From positions 30,856-94,855 of the forward strand of contig NZ_VSTH01000062.1 of assembly GCF_008123965.1 (NCBI RefSeq): a DNA stretch of 64,000 nucleotides. The letters run 5' to 3'. Positions 18,391 through 30,100 of the stretch are shown here, piece after piece. Position 1 is the first letter of the stretch. Every line of letters begins with the position of its first letter. Position numbers and translations under genes: made by a program. This DNA comes from Bradyrhizobium hipponense. GTDB lineage: Bacteria; Pseudomonadota; Alphaproteobacteria; Rhizobiales; Xanthobacteraceae. Below the pieces are notes generated by a model that saw only the letters and a list, made by a program, of their open reading frames with translations, did not search any database and was not told the DNA's origin.

Positions 18391-19071
18391 GTGAACATTT
18401 CCATTTATGACATTTCCGTCTGGGTGCTGCCGCTGGTGCTCGCCATCACCTTTCACGAGGCTGCGCACGGCTTCGTCGCGCATCGCCTCGGCGACAACAC
18501 GGCCTCGCAGCTGGGCCGCGTCAGTTTCAATCCCCTCCGGCACATCGACCCGTTCGGCACCCTGATCCTGCCGGCGATGCTGCTGTTTGCGCATTCGCCG
18601 TTCCTGTTCGGGTATGCCAAGCCGGTGCCGGTGAATTTCCGCAACCTCAACAACCCCAGGCTCGACATGGTCTGGGTGGCACTGGCCGGGCCGGTCACCA
18701 ACATCCTGTTGGCACTGGTGGCGGCGCTCGCCCTCCACGCGCTGCCCTGGGCGCCGGCCAACTCGGCGCAATGGATCTTTGACAACCTCAAGAATGCCCT
18801 GTTGATCAACGCCGTGCTCGCGGTTTTCAACATGATGCCGATCCCGCCGCTCGATGGCGGGCGGGTCGCGGTCGGGCTGTTGCCCCGACCGCTCGCCCTG
18901 CCACTGGCGCGGCTCGAGCCGTTCGGCATGCTGATCCTGATCGCCTTCCTGATCCTGCTACCCTTGGCGGGTTCCCAGTTCGGTCTAAATCTTGATGTTA
19001 TTTCAGCAATACTACGAACGTTGACCGGTTATGTGATTCAGGCTGTTCTCATTCTGACCGGCAATGCGTAG
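18391..19071 (+). CDS. Site-2 protease-like metalloprotease (peptidase M50)
   Basis: A 226-residue membrane protease. The zinc motif HEAAH is at residues 22-26 in the first transmembrane helix, and the third ligand motif NMMPIPPLDGGR lies about residue 140. Five or six hydrophobic segments fit the compact group-3 site-2 proteases, which cut within membrane helices. The GTG at 18391 is taken as the start because it gives the usual N-terminus ISIYDISVWVLPLVLAITFHE; an upstream ATG at 18283 would add an unlikely basic leader. Substrate unknown. The next gene starts right after its stop. Confidence 0.85.
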   Translation: MNISIYDISVWVLPLVLAITFHEAAHGFVAHRLGDNTASQLGRVSFNPLRHIDPFGTLILPAMLLFAHSPFLFGYAKPVPVNFRNLNNPRLDMVWVALAGPVTNILLALVAALALHALPWAPANSAQWIFDNLKNALLINAVLAVFNMMPIPPLDGGRVAVGLLPRPLALPLARLEPFGMLILIAFLILLPLAGSQFGLNLDVISAILRTLTGYVIQAVLILTGNA

Positions 19072-19557
19072 TTGAAACGCGACACCCGCACACACGCCGA
19101 AGGGCCCGAGGCCGACTTGGTCAAAGCTGCCGATATGCTGATCGCGCGACGCGCCGATACCCGCGCTCGCGCTGATTTCGCCACCTGGAAGATGATGGCC
19201 AAACTCAACGGGTTGTCCGCGCTGCCGCCTGAGGCCCAGGAATTCCTCGCCAGCTACAAAACTCTCCTGGCGCAGATGGGCGAAGGCGAGGCCTCCGAGG
19301 CCACCACGGCTGCGATCTACAAGGCCTACTATACCGAGATGGGCGGCGCTGGAATCGCGCCGGACGTCCGCGCTCGCCCGCCCGAGCCGGCGGCGGACAA
19401 TGTTACCGCTTTCCGCCGTCCGGCGCCGAAGCCGAAGAAGGCGGCCTCCTTCGTGGCGTCGACGTTTAGCGGGAGCCAGAAGCGTCCGCTGCCAGTGGCG
19501 CTGATTTTCGCCTGCCTTGTCGTGGTCTATGTCGGGATCCGGCTTTACTGGCGCTGA
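19072..19557 (+). CDS. C-terminally anchored protein of unknown function
   Basis: A 161-residue protein: helical, polar N-terminal two-thirds (AADMLIARRADTRARADFATWKMM), a Pro/Lys-rich linker (PEPAADN...PAPKPKKAAS) and one C-terminal transmembrane helix (VALIFACLVVVYVGIRLYW, about residues 141-159). It begins with TTG exactly after the stop of the M50 protease gene. A tail-anchored partner or substrate of that protease is an attractive guess, but nothing in the sequence proves it. Not recognised otherwise. Confidence 0.65.
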   Translation: MKRDTRTHAEGPEADLVKAADMLIARRADTRARADFATWKMMAKLNGLSALPPEAQEFLASYKTLLAQMGEGEASEATTAAIYKAYYTEMGGAGIAPDVRARPPEPAADNVTAFRRPAPKPKKAASFVASTFSGSQKRPLPVALIFACLVVVYVGIRLYWR

Positions 19558-19581
19558 CCAAGCTATCGCCGCATCGCGGCC

Positions 19582-20346
19582 TCAGCCCTTACTCGCTGCC
19601 TTTTCGTTCTTCCTGAAGATCACCGGCAAGACGAATGTCAGCCCGTCGTCTGCGACCAGCGGCGGCGGCGTCGGTACGGGATCGGAGCGCTTTACCATGC
19701 CGATGGCGGCCTCATCGAAGGCCGGATCGCCAGAGCCCTTTTCGATGGCGACAGCGACCACATGCCCAAGCCGGTCGAGCGTCAGCCGAACCGAGAGTTC
19801 AGCGGCCTTGAACAGGCCCTTGGGATAGCGCTTGTGCCGGTCGAGATGCGCGACCAAGTCCTTTTCCCAGCCTTGGCGAATGCGAACGGAGCGGTCGCTC
19901 TTCTTCTCGGCGTCCGAGGTCGGCATAGCCGTCGCTTCCGCGGCGGGCGAAGCTACCGAGGCGTTGGTGGGGACAACCGACTCCTTGGTTTCCTCCTCGA
20001 CCGGCTTCTTGGTCTCGTTCATCGTCACGGCCCGGTCAGCCTGCTCGGCTTCCATCGGGACGTCCTTCGGAAGGCTGCTCTCCTTGAGTTCCGCCTTCTG
20101 TTCGGTCAGCTCGGGGGACGCCACGGATTCGTTGGAGTCCGGCCCCGGCGGCAATTCGCTGGGTTCACCGTTGGGCGACATTGCCTCGAGGCCGACCTCG
20201 ATACCCTGCGGATCAGCGATGAAGTCCGGCTCGTCGCCGCGTAGATTGGCGAGCGCCAGCGCCGCTCCGCCCAGATGAAGCGCGAGCGCACCCACTGCGG
20301 CGGCGACCCATAGTTTCCGAGAGGGCTTCAGTTCGAGATCGGACAT
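19582..20346 (-). CDS. tonB: TonB-like energy transducer
   Basis: A 254-residue periplasm-spanning protein: one N-terminal membrane helix (LWVAAAVGALALHLGGAALAL), a long acidic, Pro/Glu/Lys-rich spacer, and a C-terminal TonB domain (RKNRYP-like DRHKRYPKGLFKAAELSVRLTLDRLGHV). It carries energy from ExbB-ExbD to outer-membrane receptors. The ATG at 20346 (MSDLELKPSRK) is preferred over a frame extension that runs into exbD. It is the last gene of the receptor-piuC-exbB-exbD-tonB operon and so is probably dedicated to the receptor encoded at its start. Confidence 0.85.
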   Translation of the reverse strand: MSDLELKPSRKLWVAAAVGALALHLGGAALALANLRGDEPDFIADPQGIEVGLEAMSPNGEPSELPPGPDSNESVASPELTEQKAELKESSLPKDVPMEAEQADRAVTMNETKKPVEEETKESVVPTNASVASPAAEATAMPTSDAEKKSDRSVRIRQGWEKDLVAHLDRHKRYPKGLFKAAELSVRLTLDRLGHVVAVAIEKGSGDPAFDEAAIGMVKRSDPVPTPPPLVADDGLTFVLPVIFRKNEKAASKG

Positions 20347-20362
20347 CGGCGTTAGGCCTTCG

Positions 20363-20836
<474 letters not shown>

Positions 20837-20839
20837 CGT

Positions 20840-21858
<1,019 letters not shown>

Positions 21859-21862
<4 letters not shown>

Positions 21863-22548
21863 ACTTCGGCCCAGTAGCGAATGAGGTTGTGATAGATGCC
21901 CGTCAATTTGACCGTTTCGGGATCGTCACGCCCGAGCCGTTTCACTAGCGCCTGAATGGCGGTGTCGAGGTCAAAGATCATGCTGCGGGCTTGATCGTCC
22001 CGTATCATGCTCTGAAGCCAGAAGAAAGACGCAACCCGCGTTCCCCGGGTCACCGGCGTCACGAGATGCAGGCTGGTCGAGGGATAGAGCACGCAGTCCC
22101 CGGCTTGCAACTTGACTTCGTGCGAACCGTAGCTGTCCTCGATCACAAGTTCGCCACCATCGTACTCTTCCGGCTCAGCGAGGAACAGCGTCACCGACAG
22201 GTCGGTGCGGATGCGAAGGCCGGTCAGACGGTCGCCGCGGATCGCATTGTCGACGTGGAGGCCGAAATGGTGGCCGCTGCTCGCCGCATAGCGATTGAAC
22301 AGCGGCGGGAAGATGTGTAGCGGAATCGCCGCGGCCAGGAACCGCGGATTCGACGTCAGCGCCGAGATGATGCGGTTGCCCAGCTTGCGCGCGACTTCGT
22401 TGTCGGGCGGCAGTTGCTCGTTGCGCTTGACCATTGCCGACTGCGCGCCTGCGGTGGAGCGACCGTCCTCCCAATCGCTGGCATCCATGATGCGGCGGAA
22501 CTCCGCCACATCATCTTTGCTCAGGATGCCCTCGATGCATGTCAGCAT
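21859..22548 (-). CDS. piuC: PiuC/YbiX family Fe(II)/2-oxoglutarate dioxygenase (PKHD-type hydroxylase)
   Basis: A 229-residue cytoplasmic dioxygenase. The iron ligands are H98 and D100 (LHVDN) and H161 (TSLHLVTP), with R171 as the expected 2-oxoglutarate anchor. PiuC homologues are usually encoded next to catecholate-siderophore receptors, as with fiu-ybiX in E. coli, and are thought to help process imported siderophore or adapt to it; the exact substrate is unsettled. I start at the ATG at 22548 (MLTCIEGIL, GAGG upstream). A longer frame reaching 23127 is antisense-frame noise from the receptor gene. Four-base overlap with exbB. Confidence 0.88.
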
Positions 22549-22567
22549 GGTACCTCGTAGAAGCTTC

Positions 22568-25129
22568 TCAATAGCGCGCCGAGAGCACCAGATAGGCGGC
22601 GCGTCCCGGCGCCTCCAGCACGAACGGCGCAGCGCTCTGGTACAGCGCGTCATAGTAGCGCTTGTCGAAGATGTTGTTGACGAAGAGCTTAAGTTTCCAG
22701 TTCTCGTTGATCTTCGCCTCCGCAAATGCGTCGAACCGCCAGTAACTCGGGATCGACGTGCCCTGGTTGGCCGCGAGCAATGTGCCGCCGTAGATCTTCG
22801 AGCGGTACACTGCCTGTCCGCCGAGCTCCCAGGTGTCGTTGAGCTGGTACTTCGATAGCAGGCTGAACGACTGATGCGCGATGTTGGCGAGCGGCAGCCC
22901 GACATTCGATGTGTACAGTATCGTGTTTGCCGGCCGTGCCAGCGACTTCGTGACCTCCGACTCCATGAGAACGAGACCGCCGAACACGCTCCATTTGTCT
23001 GTGATCTTGCCGCCGACGCCAAGATCGATGCCACGGATGCGGTAGGAAGCGCCGGCCGTGATGCAGGAGATATTGCCCGTCGTTCCGGCGGGATACGAAC
23101 ATCCAAGCGCTGCGGCGGCGGCTGCACTGCCGACGTTCTGCGACTCGCGGGCGTTTTCCTTTTCGGTCTGAAACAGCGCCGCCGTCAGCAGCAGATGGCG
23201 GTCGAACAGCTCCCATTTGGTGCCGACCTCGATGGCCTTGTTCTTCTCCGGCCCGAATATCTGGGTGTTGCCGCCGGCAAGGGTCGGGTTGAGGCCGCCA
23301 TAGGCCGTGCTGGTGCCGTCGAACTCGGCGCCAACCGGATTCGCCGAGGTCGCGTACGCCACATAGACGCTGCCGTTCGGCAACGGCTTCAAGGTGAGGC
23401 CAAGATTGAAGTTCGGGATCAGGAACTCCGCCGACTGCTGACCGAAGGCGCCGCTCGCCGCATAGCCTGACGTCTTGATGCTGTAATCGTCATAGCGGAA
23501 GCCGCCGTTGAGGATCACCATGTCGCGATAGTTCGCGCTGTCCATGACATAGCCGCTGACAGTGTCGATGCTGATCTTGGTCGGCAGGCCGGTGAGGCCT
23601 CCTGGTATTGGGAACGGAAGATTGGTGTATTGCGGATTGAACACGCTGACGTCGCTCTTCGATCCGCTGCCGCTGAAGGGTGTGCCGGTCGCCTGCTCGG
23701 AACTGAGACCGGTGTATCTGTCGATCGACGAGCGCTCGCGATCGTACTCCACACCGCCGAGCAGGGTGTGCTTGAAGCCGGCGTCGTCGTTGAACTTGTA
23801 GGTCGCCTCGGTCTGGTTGGCGAACACGTCAGTGACCTGGTAGCGACTCTGCGGATTGGCGCTGAGCGTCGAGGCCGAGAGTGGATTTTTCAGCGACGGC
23901 GCTTCGGGAAGGGTGCCGATGTAGTTCTGGGTCGAACGCGAGTCCCGAATCTTGTTGCTGAGCATCAGGTCGGGCGTAATCTGGATCTCGGCATTGATGG
24001 TGCCGATGTCTTGCCCGGTCCGGAAGAAGTCGCGGTTGACGAAGCCGTAGAAATTGTTGCGGTTGACGCCGAAGTCCGGGAACGGGCCGCCGGCGGTCGA
24101 CGACGTGCTCGGCCGATAATAAGGCACGCCGAAATCGGGAATGCCGGTCAATTCGGTGTGGATATAGTTGCCGGTGACCTTGATCGCATCGGTCGGATTC
24201 CAGGTCGTGGCGACAAAAGCACCGTTGCGATTGTCGGTGACATAGCTGCGTCCCGCGACATCGGCGTCCTGGAACAGGCCGCCGGCGCGAACGGCGAGCG
24301 TCGGGTTGATCACCTGGTTGACGTCGAGCGTCACTCGCTTGGCGTGATCGGTGCCAAACGTGGTGTCCATGTTGTAGAAGCTCGTCTCCGTCGTCGCCTG
24401 CTTGGTGACGATGTTGATCGCACCGCCGGCGATACCGCGGCCGGAAAAGGTCGAGCCGGGACCGCGCAAAATCTCGACCTGCTCGGTGAAGAAATTCTCG
24501 CGCACGCTGACGCCGGAATCGCGCACACCATCGATGAAGATGTCGTTGCGGGCATCGAAGCCGCGGATGAAGAAGCGGTCGCCGAAGGCGTTGCCGCCCT
24601 CGCCCGTGCCCAATGTCACACCGGCCGTGCTGAGAATGGCCTGCTTCAGCGTCGTCGCATTCTTGTCTTCGAGCACTTCCTTGCTCAGCACCGTGATCGA
24701 CTTCGGCGTGTCGACCAGCTTCTCCGGGAACTTGCCGCCGGCCTGCACGTGATCGACCTTGTAGGGCGCAGCGGGATCCGCATAGGGATTGCGGTCCGCT
24801 GCCGGTGCATTTGTGGGGACCACCGGCGCCGTTGCGGCCTGCTGCCGCTGCGCCGCGCGCCGCAGCGCATTGCGCGCACGAACCTGCTCGGCGGTCGGCT
24901 TCGAGGCGGCCGGACGCGGACGCTCGACGGGAGCGTCGACCGTCACCGGCGGCAGGTTCGATTGCTGCGCCTGGGCGCCGGTCGACACCGACGCCACTGC
25001 GATCAGGCTCGCAACCGCCGAGACCGTCTTGCCAGAACCACCCGACGATCTTTCATCCATCGAATCGAACGCTGCTACCGAACGCAACGACTTCGGTGCG
25101 ACCACCTGCCCCATTACAACACGCCCCAT
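22568..25129 (-). CDS. TonB-dependent siderophore receptor (catecholate/Fiu-like)
   Basis: An 853-residue outer-membrane receptor. A signal peptide is visible (VSAVASLIAVASVSTGAQAQQ), then a basic linker and plug domain with GDRFFIRGFDARNDIFIDGVRDSG and VEILRGPGSTFSGRGIAGGAINIVTK, then a 22-strand beta-barrel that ends with an aromatic, YLVLSARY. The plug wording matches Fiu/BfrD-type receptors for catecholate or related ferric siderophores. Start at 25129 or an inner ATG at 25060 that also leaves the signal intact. It heads the operon with piuC, exbB, exbD and tonB. Three direct repeats with TTCTAAA lie 100-170 bases upstream and probably make it iron-regulated. Confidence 0.9.
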   Translation of the reverse strand: MGRVVMGQVVAPKSLRSVAAFDSMDERSSGGSGKTVSAVASLIAVASVSTGAQAQQSNLPPVTVDAPVERPRPAASKPTAEQVRARNALRRAAQRQQAATAPVVPTNAPAADRNPYADPAAPYKVDHVQAGGKFPEKLVDTPKSITVLSKEVLEDKNATTLKQAILSTAGVTLGTGEGGNAFGDRFFIRGFDARNDIFIDGVRDSGVSVRENFFTEQVEILRGPGSTFSGRGIAGGAINIVTKQATTETSFYNMDTTFGTDHAKRVTLDVNQVINPTLAVRAGGLFQDADVAGRSYVTDNRNGAFVATTWNPTDAIKVTGNYIHTELTGIPDFGVPYYRPSTSSTAGGPFPDFGVNRNNFYGFVNRDFFRTGQDIGTINAEIQITPDLMLSNKIRDSRSTQNYIGTLPEAPSLKNPLSASTLSANPQSRYQVTDVFANQTEATYKFNDDAGFKHTLLGGVEYDRERSSIDRYTGLSSEQATGTPFSGSGSKSDVSVFNPQYTNLPFPIPGGLTGLPTKISIDTVSGYVMDSANYRDMVILNGGFRYDDYSIKTSGYAASGAFGQQSAEFLIPNFNLGLTLKPLPNGSVYVAYATSANPVGAEFDGTSTAYGGLNPTLAGGNTQIFGPEKNKAIEVGTKWELFDRHLLLTAALFQTEKENARESQNVGSAAAAAALGCSYPAGTTGNISCITAGASYRIRGIDLGVGGKITDKWSVFGGLVLMESEVTKSLARPANTILYTSNVGLPLANIAHQSFSLLSKYQLNDTWELGGQAVYRSKIYGGTLLAANQGTSIPSYWRFDAFAEAKINENWKLKLFVNNIFDKRYYDALYQSAAPFVLEAPGRAAYLVLSARY

Positions 25130-25227
25130 TTTCTTGTTCGCTCGCTCACTTCGACGAACGATGGGGTGTTGGTATCGGCCGCAAAATAGCGGGTCAATGC
25201 GAGCAACCCGCGAGAACGCTTGAATAA

Positions 25228-25296
25228 GTCCAGATCAAAACGATTCTAAACTGCAGTTTGAAATCGTTCTAAACCGAGACTTGGATTCGTTCTAAA
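25228..25296 (-). promoter_or_regulatory. Three 23-bp direct repeats, putative iron-responsive operators
   Basis: Units 25228-25250, 25251-25273 and 25274-25296 each end in TTCTAAA, with 17-base cores ATCAAAACGATTCTAAA, TTTGAAATCGTTCTAAA and CTTGGATTCGTTCTAAA. They resemble the palindrome TTTAGAACnGTTCTAAA, close to what I recall of the Irr/ICE control element in Bradyrhizobium. They lie upstream of the siderophore receptor operon. Confidence 0.65.
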
Positions 25297-25341
25297 ACCA
25301 GCGCGAAAGATACCGCAACACTCGGCGACGCGCTCGCGCTG

Positions 25342-25581
25342 TCAATCGCTGCTTGGCGCCTTCATCAGCGAGAACAATTCGTCGACGGCGTGCTGCGCGA
25401 CCACACGCACGCGATCGGAATTGTCCATGCCGGCGATGTTGATGCCACTGACGACGGCTTTGATCTCGTCGCGGAAGTCGGTCAGGAAGCGCAAGGGATC
25501 GCGCTGCTCGTTGGCAACGCGCGCGATCAGTCCCGTGATCAAGATCTGACACGCGATCAGCTTGCCGTTCAGTTCGTCCAT
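25342..25581 (-). CDS. Small helical protein of unknown function in the iron locus
   Basis: A 79-residue cytoplasmic protein (MDELNGKLIACQILITGLIARVANEQ at the start), mostly helical by pattern, without membrane segment or signal. I start at the ATG at 25581, which has a modest GAGCGCAGG site; a longer frame to 25644 has little support. It lies between two groups of putative iron-control sites: one about 75 bases upstream (25656-25672) and three between it and the receptor gene. It may therefore be iron-regulated. No family recognised. Confidence 0.55.
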   Translation of the reverse strand: MDELNGKLIACQILITGLIARVANEQRDPLRFLTDFRDEIKAVVSGINIAGMDNSDRVRVVAQHAVDELFSLMKAPSSD

Positions 25582-25655
25582 CCTGCGCTCCCGTTGTGGC
25601 GGGCCGATATGAACGATGCCGGTTTTCCTTGGCAACCCAAACACCGTGCGGACGA

Positions 25656-25672
25656 TTTAGAACCGTTCTCGC
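25656..25672. promoter_or_regulatory. Single iron-control-like palindrome
   Basis: TTTAGAACCGTTCTCGC, a close match to TTTAGAACnGTTCTAAA with only the last three bases off. It sits in the 400-base gap between the small helical gene (minus) and the MdtA-like gene (plus). Apart from this site I see nothing notable in that gap (25582-25981). Confidence 0.55.
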
Positions 25673-25981
25673 GAAAGTGTGCGAAGTGTCCCTTCGCCAG
25701 GACCTCCTTCGGCTTTGCGGACGGCTCGACAGGTCAGCGACACCGCCTCCGAGCATTTCTCAAGTTCTGCACACGCGGATCGGTCGCGGCGGGAAAATGC
25801 AGCACTGCACACCGCTGCGGCACAAGGTTGCCCAAGCAGTGCAAAGCTTTCCAATTGTTTAGGATTCTCAACTGATAGTGCTGTTTACACTGGAACTTGG
25901 CGTGTATTATACAAACCTTGGAACCCTTCGATTGACCCACAATTCGTTCGTTTTGGGCATTACGAGTCGACGCGAGCCGCT

Positions 25982-27154
25982 ATGAAAAAAACACGGCCGA
26001 TCCTCTGGATTCTGATCGTCGCGGCCGCGGCCTCCGCAGGTTACTACGGCTGGCAGAAATTCGCCGGCCCCGGCGCCGGAAAAACCCAGACCGCCCAGAA
26101 GGGACCGCCGCGCCCGCCCCCCGTCCCCGTCAGCGTCGCGCCGGTCCAGAAAGTCGACTTCCCGGTCTATCTGACCGGCCTCGGCACGGTTCAGGGTTTT
26201 AACACCGTGCAAGTCCGCAGCAGGGTCGACGGCCAGATCGACAAGATCGCCTTCACCGAAGGCCAGATCGTCAAGCAGGATGAGCTTCTGGTCTCGATCG
26301 ATCCCCGCCCCTATCAAGCCACGCTTGACCAGGCCAAGGCCAAGAAGGCGCAGGACGAGGCCAATCTGGCCAACGCCAATCTCGAACTCCAGCGTGCCAT
26401 GAAGCTCGGCGAATTCGCCACCGCGCAGCGGGTCGATACCCAGCGCTCGACCGTCGCCCAGCTCAACGCGCAGATCGCCGCCGACGAAGCTGCGATCTCG
26501 AATGCTCAGACCCAGCTCGACTACACTCAGGTCAAGGCGCCGATCACCGGCGTTGCCGGCCTGCGCCTGGTCGACATCGGCAACATCGTCAACGCCTCGA
26601 CGCAGACGGGTATCGTCACGATCTCGCAGGTCGAGCCGATCTCGGTGATCTTCACCGCGCCGGAGGATCAGCTTCCCTACATCGCCGAGGGCCAGAAGGC
26701 CGGCGCACTCAGGGTGATTGCGTTCACCACCGACGGCAAGAAGACGCTGGCCGAAGGCAAGCTCGCGGTCATCAACAACCAGGTCGACACGACCAGCGGG
26801 ACTATTCGCCTCAAGGCCGTGTTCGACAACAAGGACCACACGCTGTGGCCGGGCCAGTCGGTTTCGACACGCCTTCTGGTGCGGACCCTGAAGGACGCGA
26901 CCGTGGTTCCGGATGACGCGGTCCAGCATTCGACCAACGGCCTCTACGCTTATACGGTCAACCAGGACAACAAGGCCGAGGTCCACAAGATCAAGGTGAG
27001 CTATGCCATCGACGGTCGTTCGGTGGTCGACGAAGGGCTGACGCCGGGGCAGCAAGTGATCACCGGCGGTCAATTCAAGGTCCAGCCCGGAAGCCTCGTC
27101 TCCACGGCCGTGGCGAGCTCTGATCCGGCCCAGAACAAGGTTCGACGGGAATGA
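25982..27154 (+). CDS. RND efflux periplasmic adaptor (MdtA type)
   Basis: A 390-residue membrane-fusion protein: N-terminal anchor (RPILWILIVAAAASAGYYGW), Pro-rich linker, lipoyl-like half motifs (VQVRSRVDGQIDKIAF and LDYTQVKAPITGVAGL), a coiled-coil hairpin of about residues 110-190, and a beta-barrel domain. It links the inner-membrane pump to an outer-membrane channel. The ATG at 25982 gives the expected signal/anchor; longer upstream frames are artefacts. It overlaps the pump gene by four bases (ATGA). No outer-membrane channel gene is adjacent. Confidence 0.9.
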   Translation: MKKTRPILWILIVAAAASAGYYGWQKFAGPGAGKTQTAQKGPPRPPPVPVSVAPVQKVDFPVYLTGLGTVQGFNTVQVRSRVDGQIDKIAFTEGQIVKQDELLVSIDPRPYQATLDQAKAKKAQDEANLANANLELQRAMKLGEFATAQRVDTQRSTVAQLNAQIAADEAAISNAQTQLDYTQVKAPITGVAGLRLVDIGNIVNASTQTGIVTISQVEPISVIFTAPEDQLPYIAEGQKAGALRVIAFTTDGKKTLAEGKLAVINNQVDTTSGTIRLKAVFDNKDHTLWPGQSVSTRLLVRTLKDATVVPDDAVQHSTNGLYAYTVNQDNKAEVHKIKVSYAIDGRSVVDEGLTPGQQVITGGQFKVQPGSLVSTAVASSDPAQNKVRRE

Positions 27155-30100
27155 ACGCGGGCGGGATTTCGGCACCTTTCATCCGTTATCCCATCGGCAC
27201 CTCGCTGCTGATGGCCGGCATTCTCTTTGTCGGTCTCGTCGCCTATCCCCTGCTACCGGTCGCGCCGCTGCCGCAGGTCGACTTCCCGACCATCCAGGTC
27301 ACCGCCAACCTGCCGGGCGGCAGCCCCGAGACGATGGCCTCGTCGGTGGCGCAGCCGCTGGAGCGCCAGTTCGCCCAAATCCCCGGCATCGCGCAGATGA
27401 CCTCGACGAGCTATCTGAGCACCGCGTCGATCACCATCCAGTTCGACCTCAATCGCAGCATCGACGGCGCCGCCAATGACGTGCAGGGCGCCATCAACGC
27501 GGCCAGTGGCCAGTTGCCGAAGAACCTGCCCTCGCCGCCGACCTACCGCAAGGTCAACCCGGCGGATGCCCCGATCCTGCTGTTGTCGGCGACCTCGGAG
27601 ACGATGCCTTTGACCAGCGTCAGCGACGCGGTCGACGCCCAGCTTGCCCAGCAAATCAGCCAGCTCTCCGGCGTGGCCCAGGTCTTCATCGGCGGCCAGC
27701 AGAAGCCGTCCATCCGCATTCAGATCGACCCGGCGAAGCTCGTCGCCAAGGGCCTCTCGATGGAGGACGTGCGCAGCCAGATCGCAATCACCACGGTCGA
27801 CAGCCCCAAGGGCAATATCGACGGCGAGAGACGCGCCTATACGATCTACGCCAACGACCAGCTCACGCAGTCCAAGGACTGGAACGATGTCATCATCGCC
27901 TACCGCAACGGCGGCCCGCTGCGGATTCGCGACATCGGCCAGGCCGTGAGCGGCCCCGAGGATGCCAAACAGGCGGCCTGGGCCAACGGCAAGCGCGGCG
28001 TGTTCCTGGTGGTGTTCAAGCAGCCGGGCGCCAACGTCATCGAGACCGTCGACAGGATCAAGGCGACGTTGCCTCGCCTGGTCGCGGCGATCCCGCCCGC
28101 GATCAAGATCGAGCTGATCAGCGACCGCACCACGACCATCCGCGCCGCGGTCGAAGACGTTCAATTCACGCTGCTCCTGACCATCGGCCTCGTGGTCATG
28201 GTCATCTTCATCTTCCTGCGCAGCTTCTGGGCGACCGTCATCCCCGCCATCACGGTCCCGCTGGCGCTGCTGGGCGCCTGCGCGCTGATGTGGGTGTTCG
28301 GCTATTCGCTCGACAATCTATCGCTGATGGCGCTCACCATCGCGGTCGGCTTCGTCGTCGACGACGCCATCGTGATGCTGGAGAACATCACGCGCTACAT
28401 TGAGGAAGGCGAAGCGCCGATGGCCGCGGCCTTCAGGGGCTCGAAGGAAATCGGCTTCACCATCGTCTCGATCAGCGTCTCGCTGGTCGCGGTGCTGATC
28501 CCGCTGCTGCTGATGGGCGGCATCATCGGACGCCTGTTCCGCGAATTCGCCGTCGTGCTGGCGATGACGATCTTCGTCTCGATGTTCGTGTCGCTGACGC
28601 TGACGCCGATGATGGCCTCGCGGTTCCTGCGCGCTCATGGCGAGGTGAAACACGGCCGGTTCTACCAGTGGAGCGAACGCTGCTTCGATGCGATGCTGCG
28701 CGGCTACGAAAACATCCTCGACCACGCGCTGAGCTGGCGCCGCACGACGCTCGCGATCTTCTTCGTCACGCTTGGGCTGTCGGTCTACCTGTTCGTCCTG
28801 ATCCCGAAGGGCTTCTTCCCGCAGCAGGACGTCGGCCTGATCACCGCGACCGCCGAGGCATCGCAGGACATCTCCTTCAAGGAGATGGTCAAGCGGCAGG
28901 AGGAACTCGGCAAGATCATCATGGCCGACCCAGACGTCGCGAGTGTCGCGATGGCGATCGGCGGCAGCGGCCGGGCCGGCAACAACGGTAATCTGTTCAT
29001 TACGTTGAAGCCGCGCAATGAACGCGAGGCCTCGGCACAGCAGATCATCGCGCGGCTGCGCCCGAAGTTCGACAAGGTCGAAGGCGCCCGACTCTATATG
29101 CAGGCGGCCCAGGACGTCCGGCTCGGCGGTCGCCCGACGCGCACACAGTTCGAGTTCACGCTGCAGGATGCCGATCTTGCGGAGCTCAATGAGTGGGCCC
29201 CAAAAATCCTCGCCAAGATGCAGACCTTGCCACAACTGCGCGACGTCGCGACCGACCAGCAGACGCAGGGCACCACGGTCCAGCTCAAGATCAACCGCGA
29301 CACCGCCTCGCGCTACGGCATCCAGCCGCAGCTGATTGACGACACGCTGTATGACGCCTTCGGACAGCGCCAGGTCACGCAGTATTTTACCCAGCTCAAC
29401 ACCTACAAGGTGATCATCGAAATCGTGCCGGAGATGCAGGGCAGTCTCGAGAGCCTGAACAAGCTTTATCTCAAATCGCCGCTGACCGGCGAGCAGGTGC
29501 CGCTGTCGACGTTTGCGACTTGGACCACCGACCCGGTCCGCCCGCTCTCGATCAGCCACCAGGGCCAGTTCCCGGCGATCACGATCAGCTTCAACCTCGC
29601 CCAGGGCGTCGCGCTCGGCCAGGCCACCGAGGCCGTGCAGAAGGCGATGGCCGATCTCGGCGCGCCGCCGACGCTCAATTCAAGCTTCCAGGGCACCGCA
29701 CAGGCGTTCCAGCAATCGCTCGGCACCGTGCCGCTCCTCATCCTCGCCGCGCTGGTCGTGGTCTATCTGATCCTCGGCATCCTCTATGAGAGCTACATCC
29801 ATCCGATCACGATCCTGTCGACCCTGCCCTCGGCCGGCGTCGGTGCGCTCGCGATCCTGATGGCGGCCGGTTTCGAGTTCAGCCTGATCGCGCTGATCGG
29901 CATCATTCTCTTGATCGGCATCGTCAAGAAGAACGGCATCATGATGGTCGACTTCGCCATCGCCGCGGAGCGCGACGAGCACAAGACGCCGGAAGAATCG
30001 ATCCGCCAGGCCGCGCTGCTGCGCTTCCGTCCGATCATGATGACGACGATGGCTGCCCTGCTCGGCGGGGTGCCGTTGATGCTCGGCCATGGCACCGGCG

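Noticed and set aside
22549..23127. Extension of the PiuC frame far upstream.
   Set aside because: The extra part is Arg/Ser-rich noise running in another frame of the receptor gene; the family start is the ATG at 22548.
25679..25981. N-terminal extension of the MdtA-like adaptor.
   Set aside because: Low-complexity leader without homology; the ATG at 25982 gives a proper anchor.
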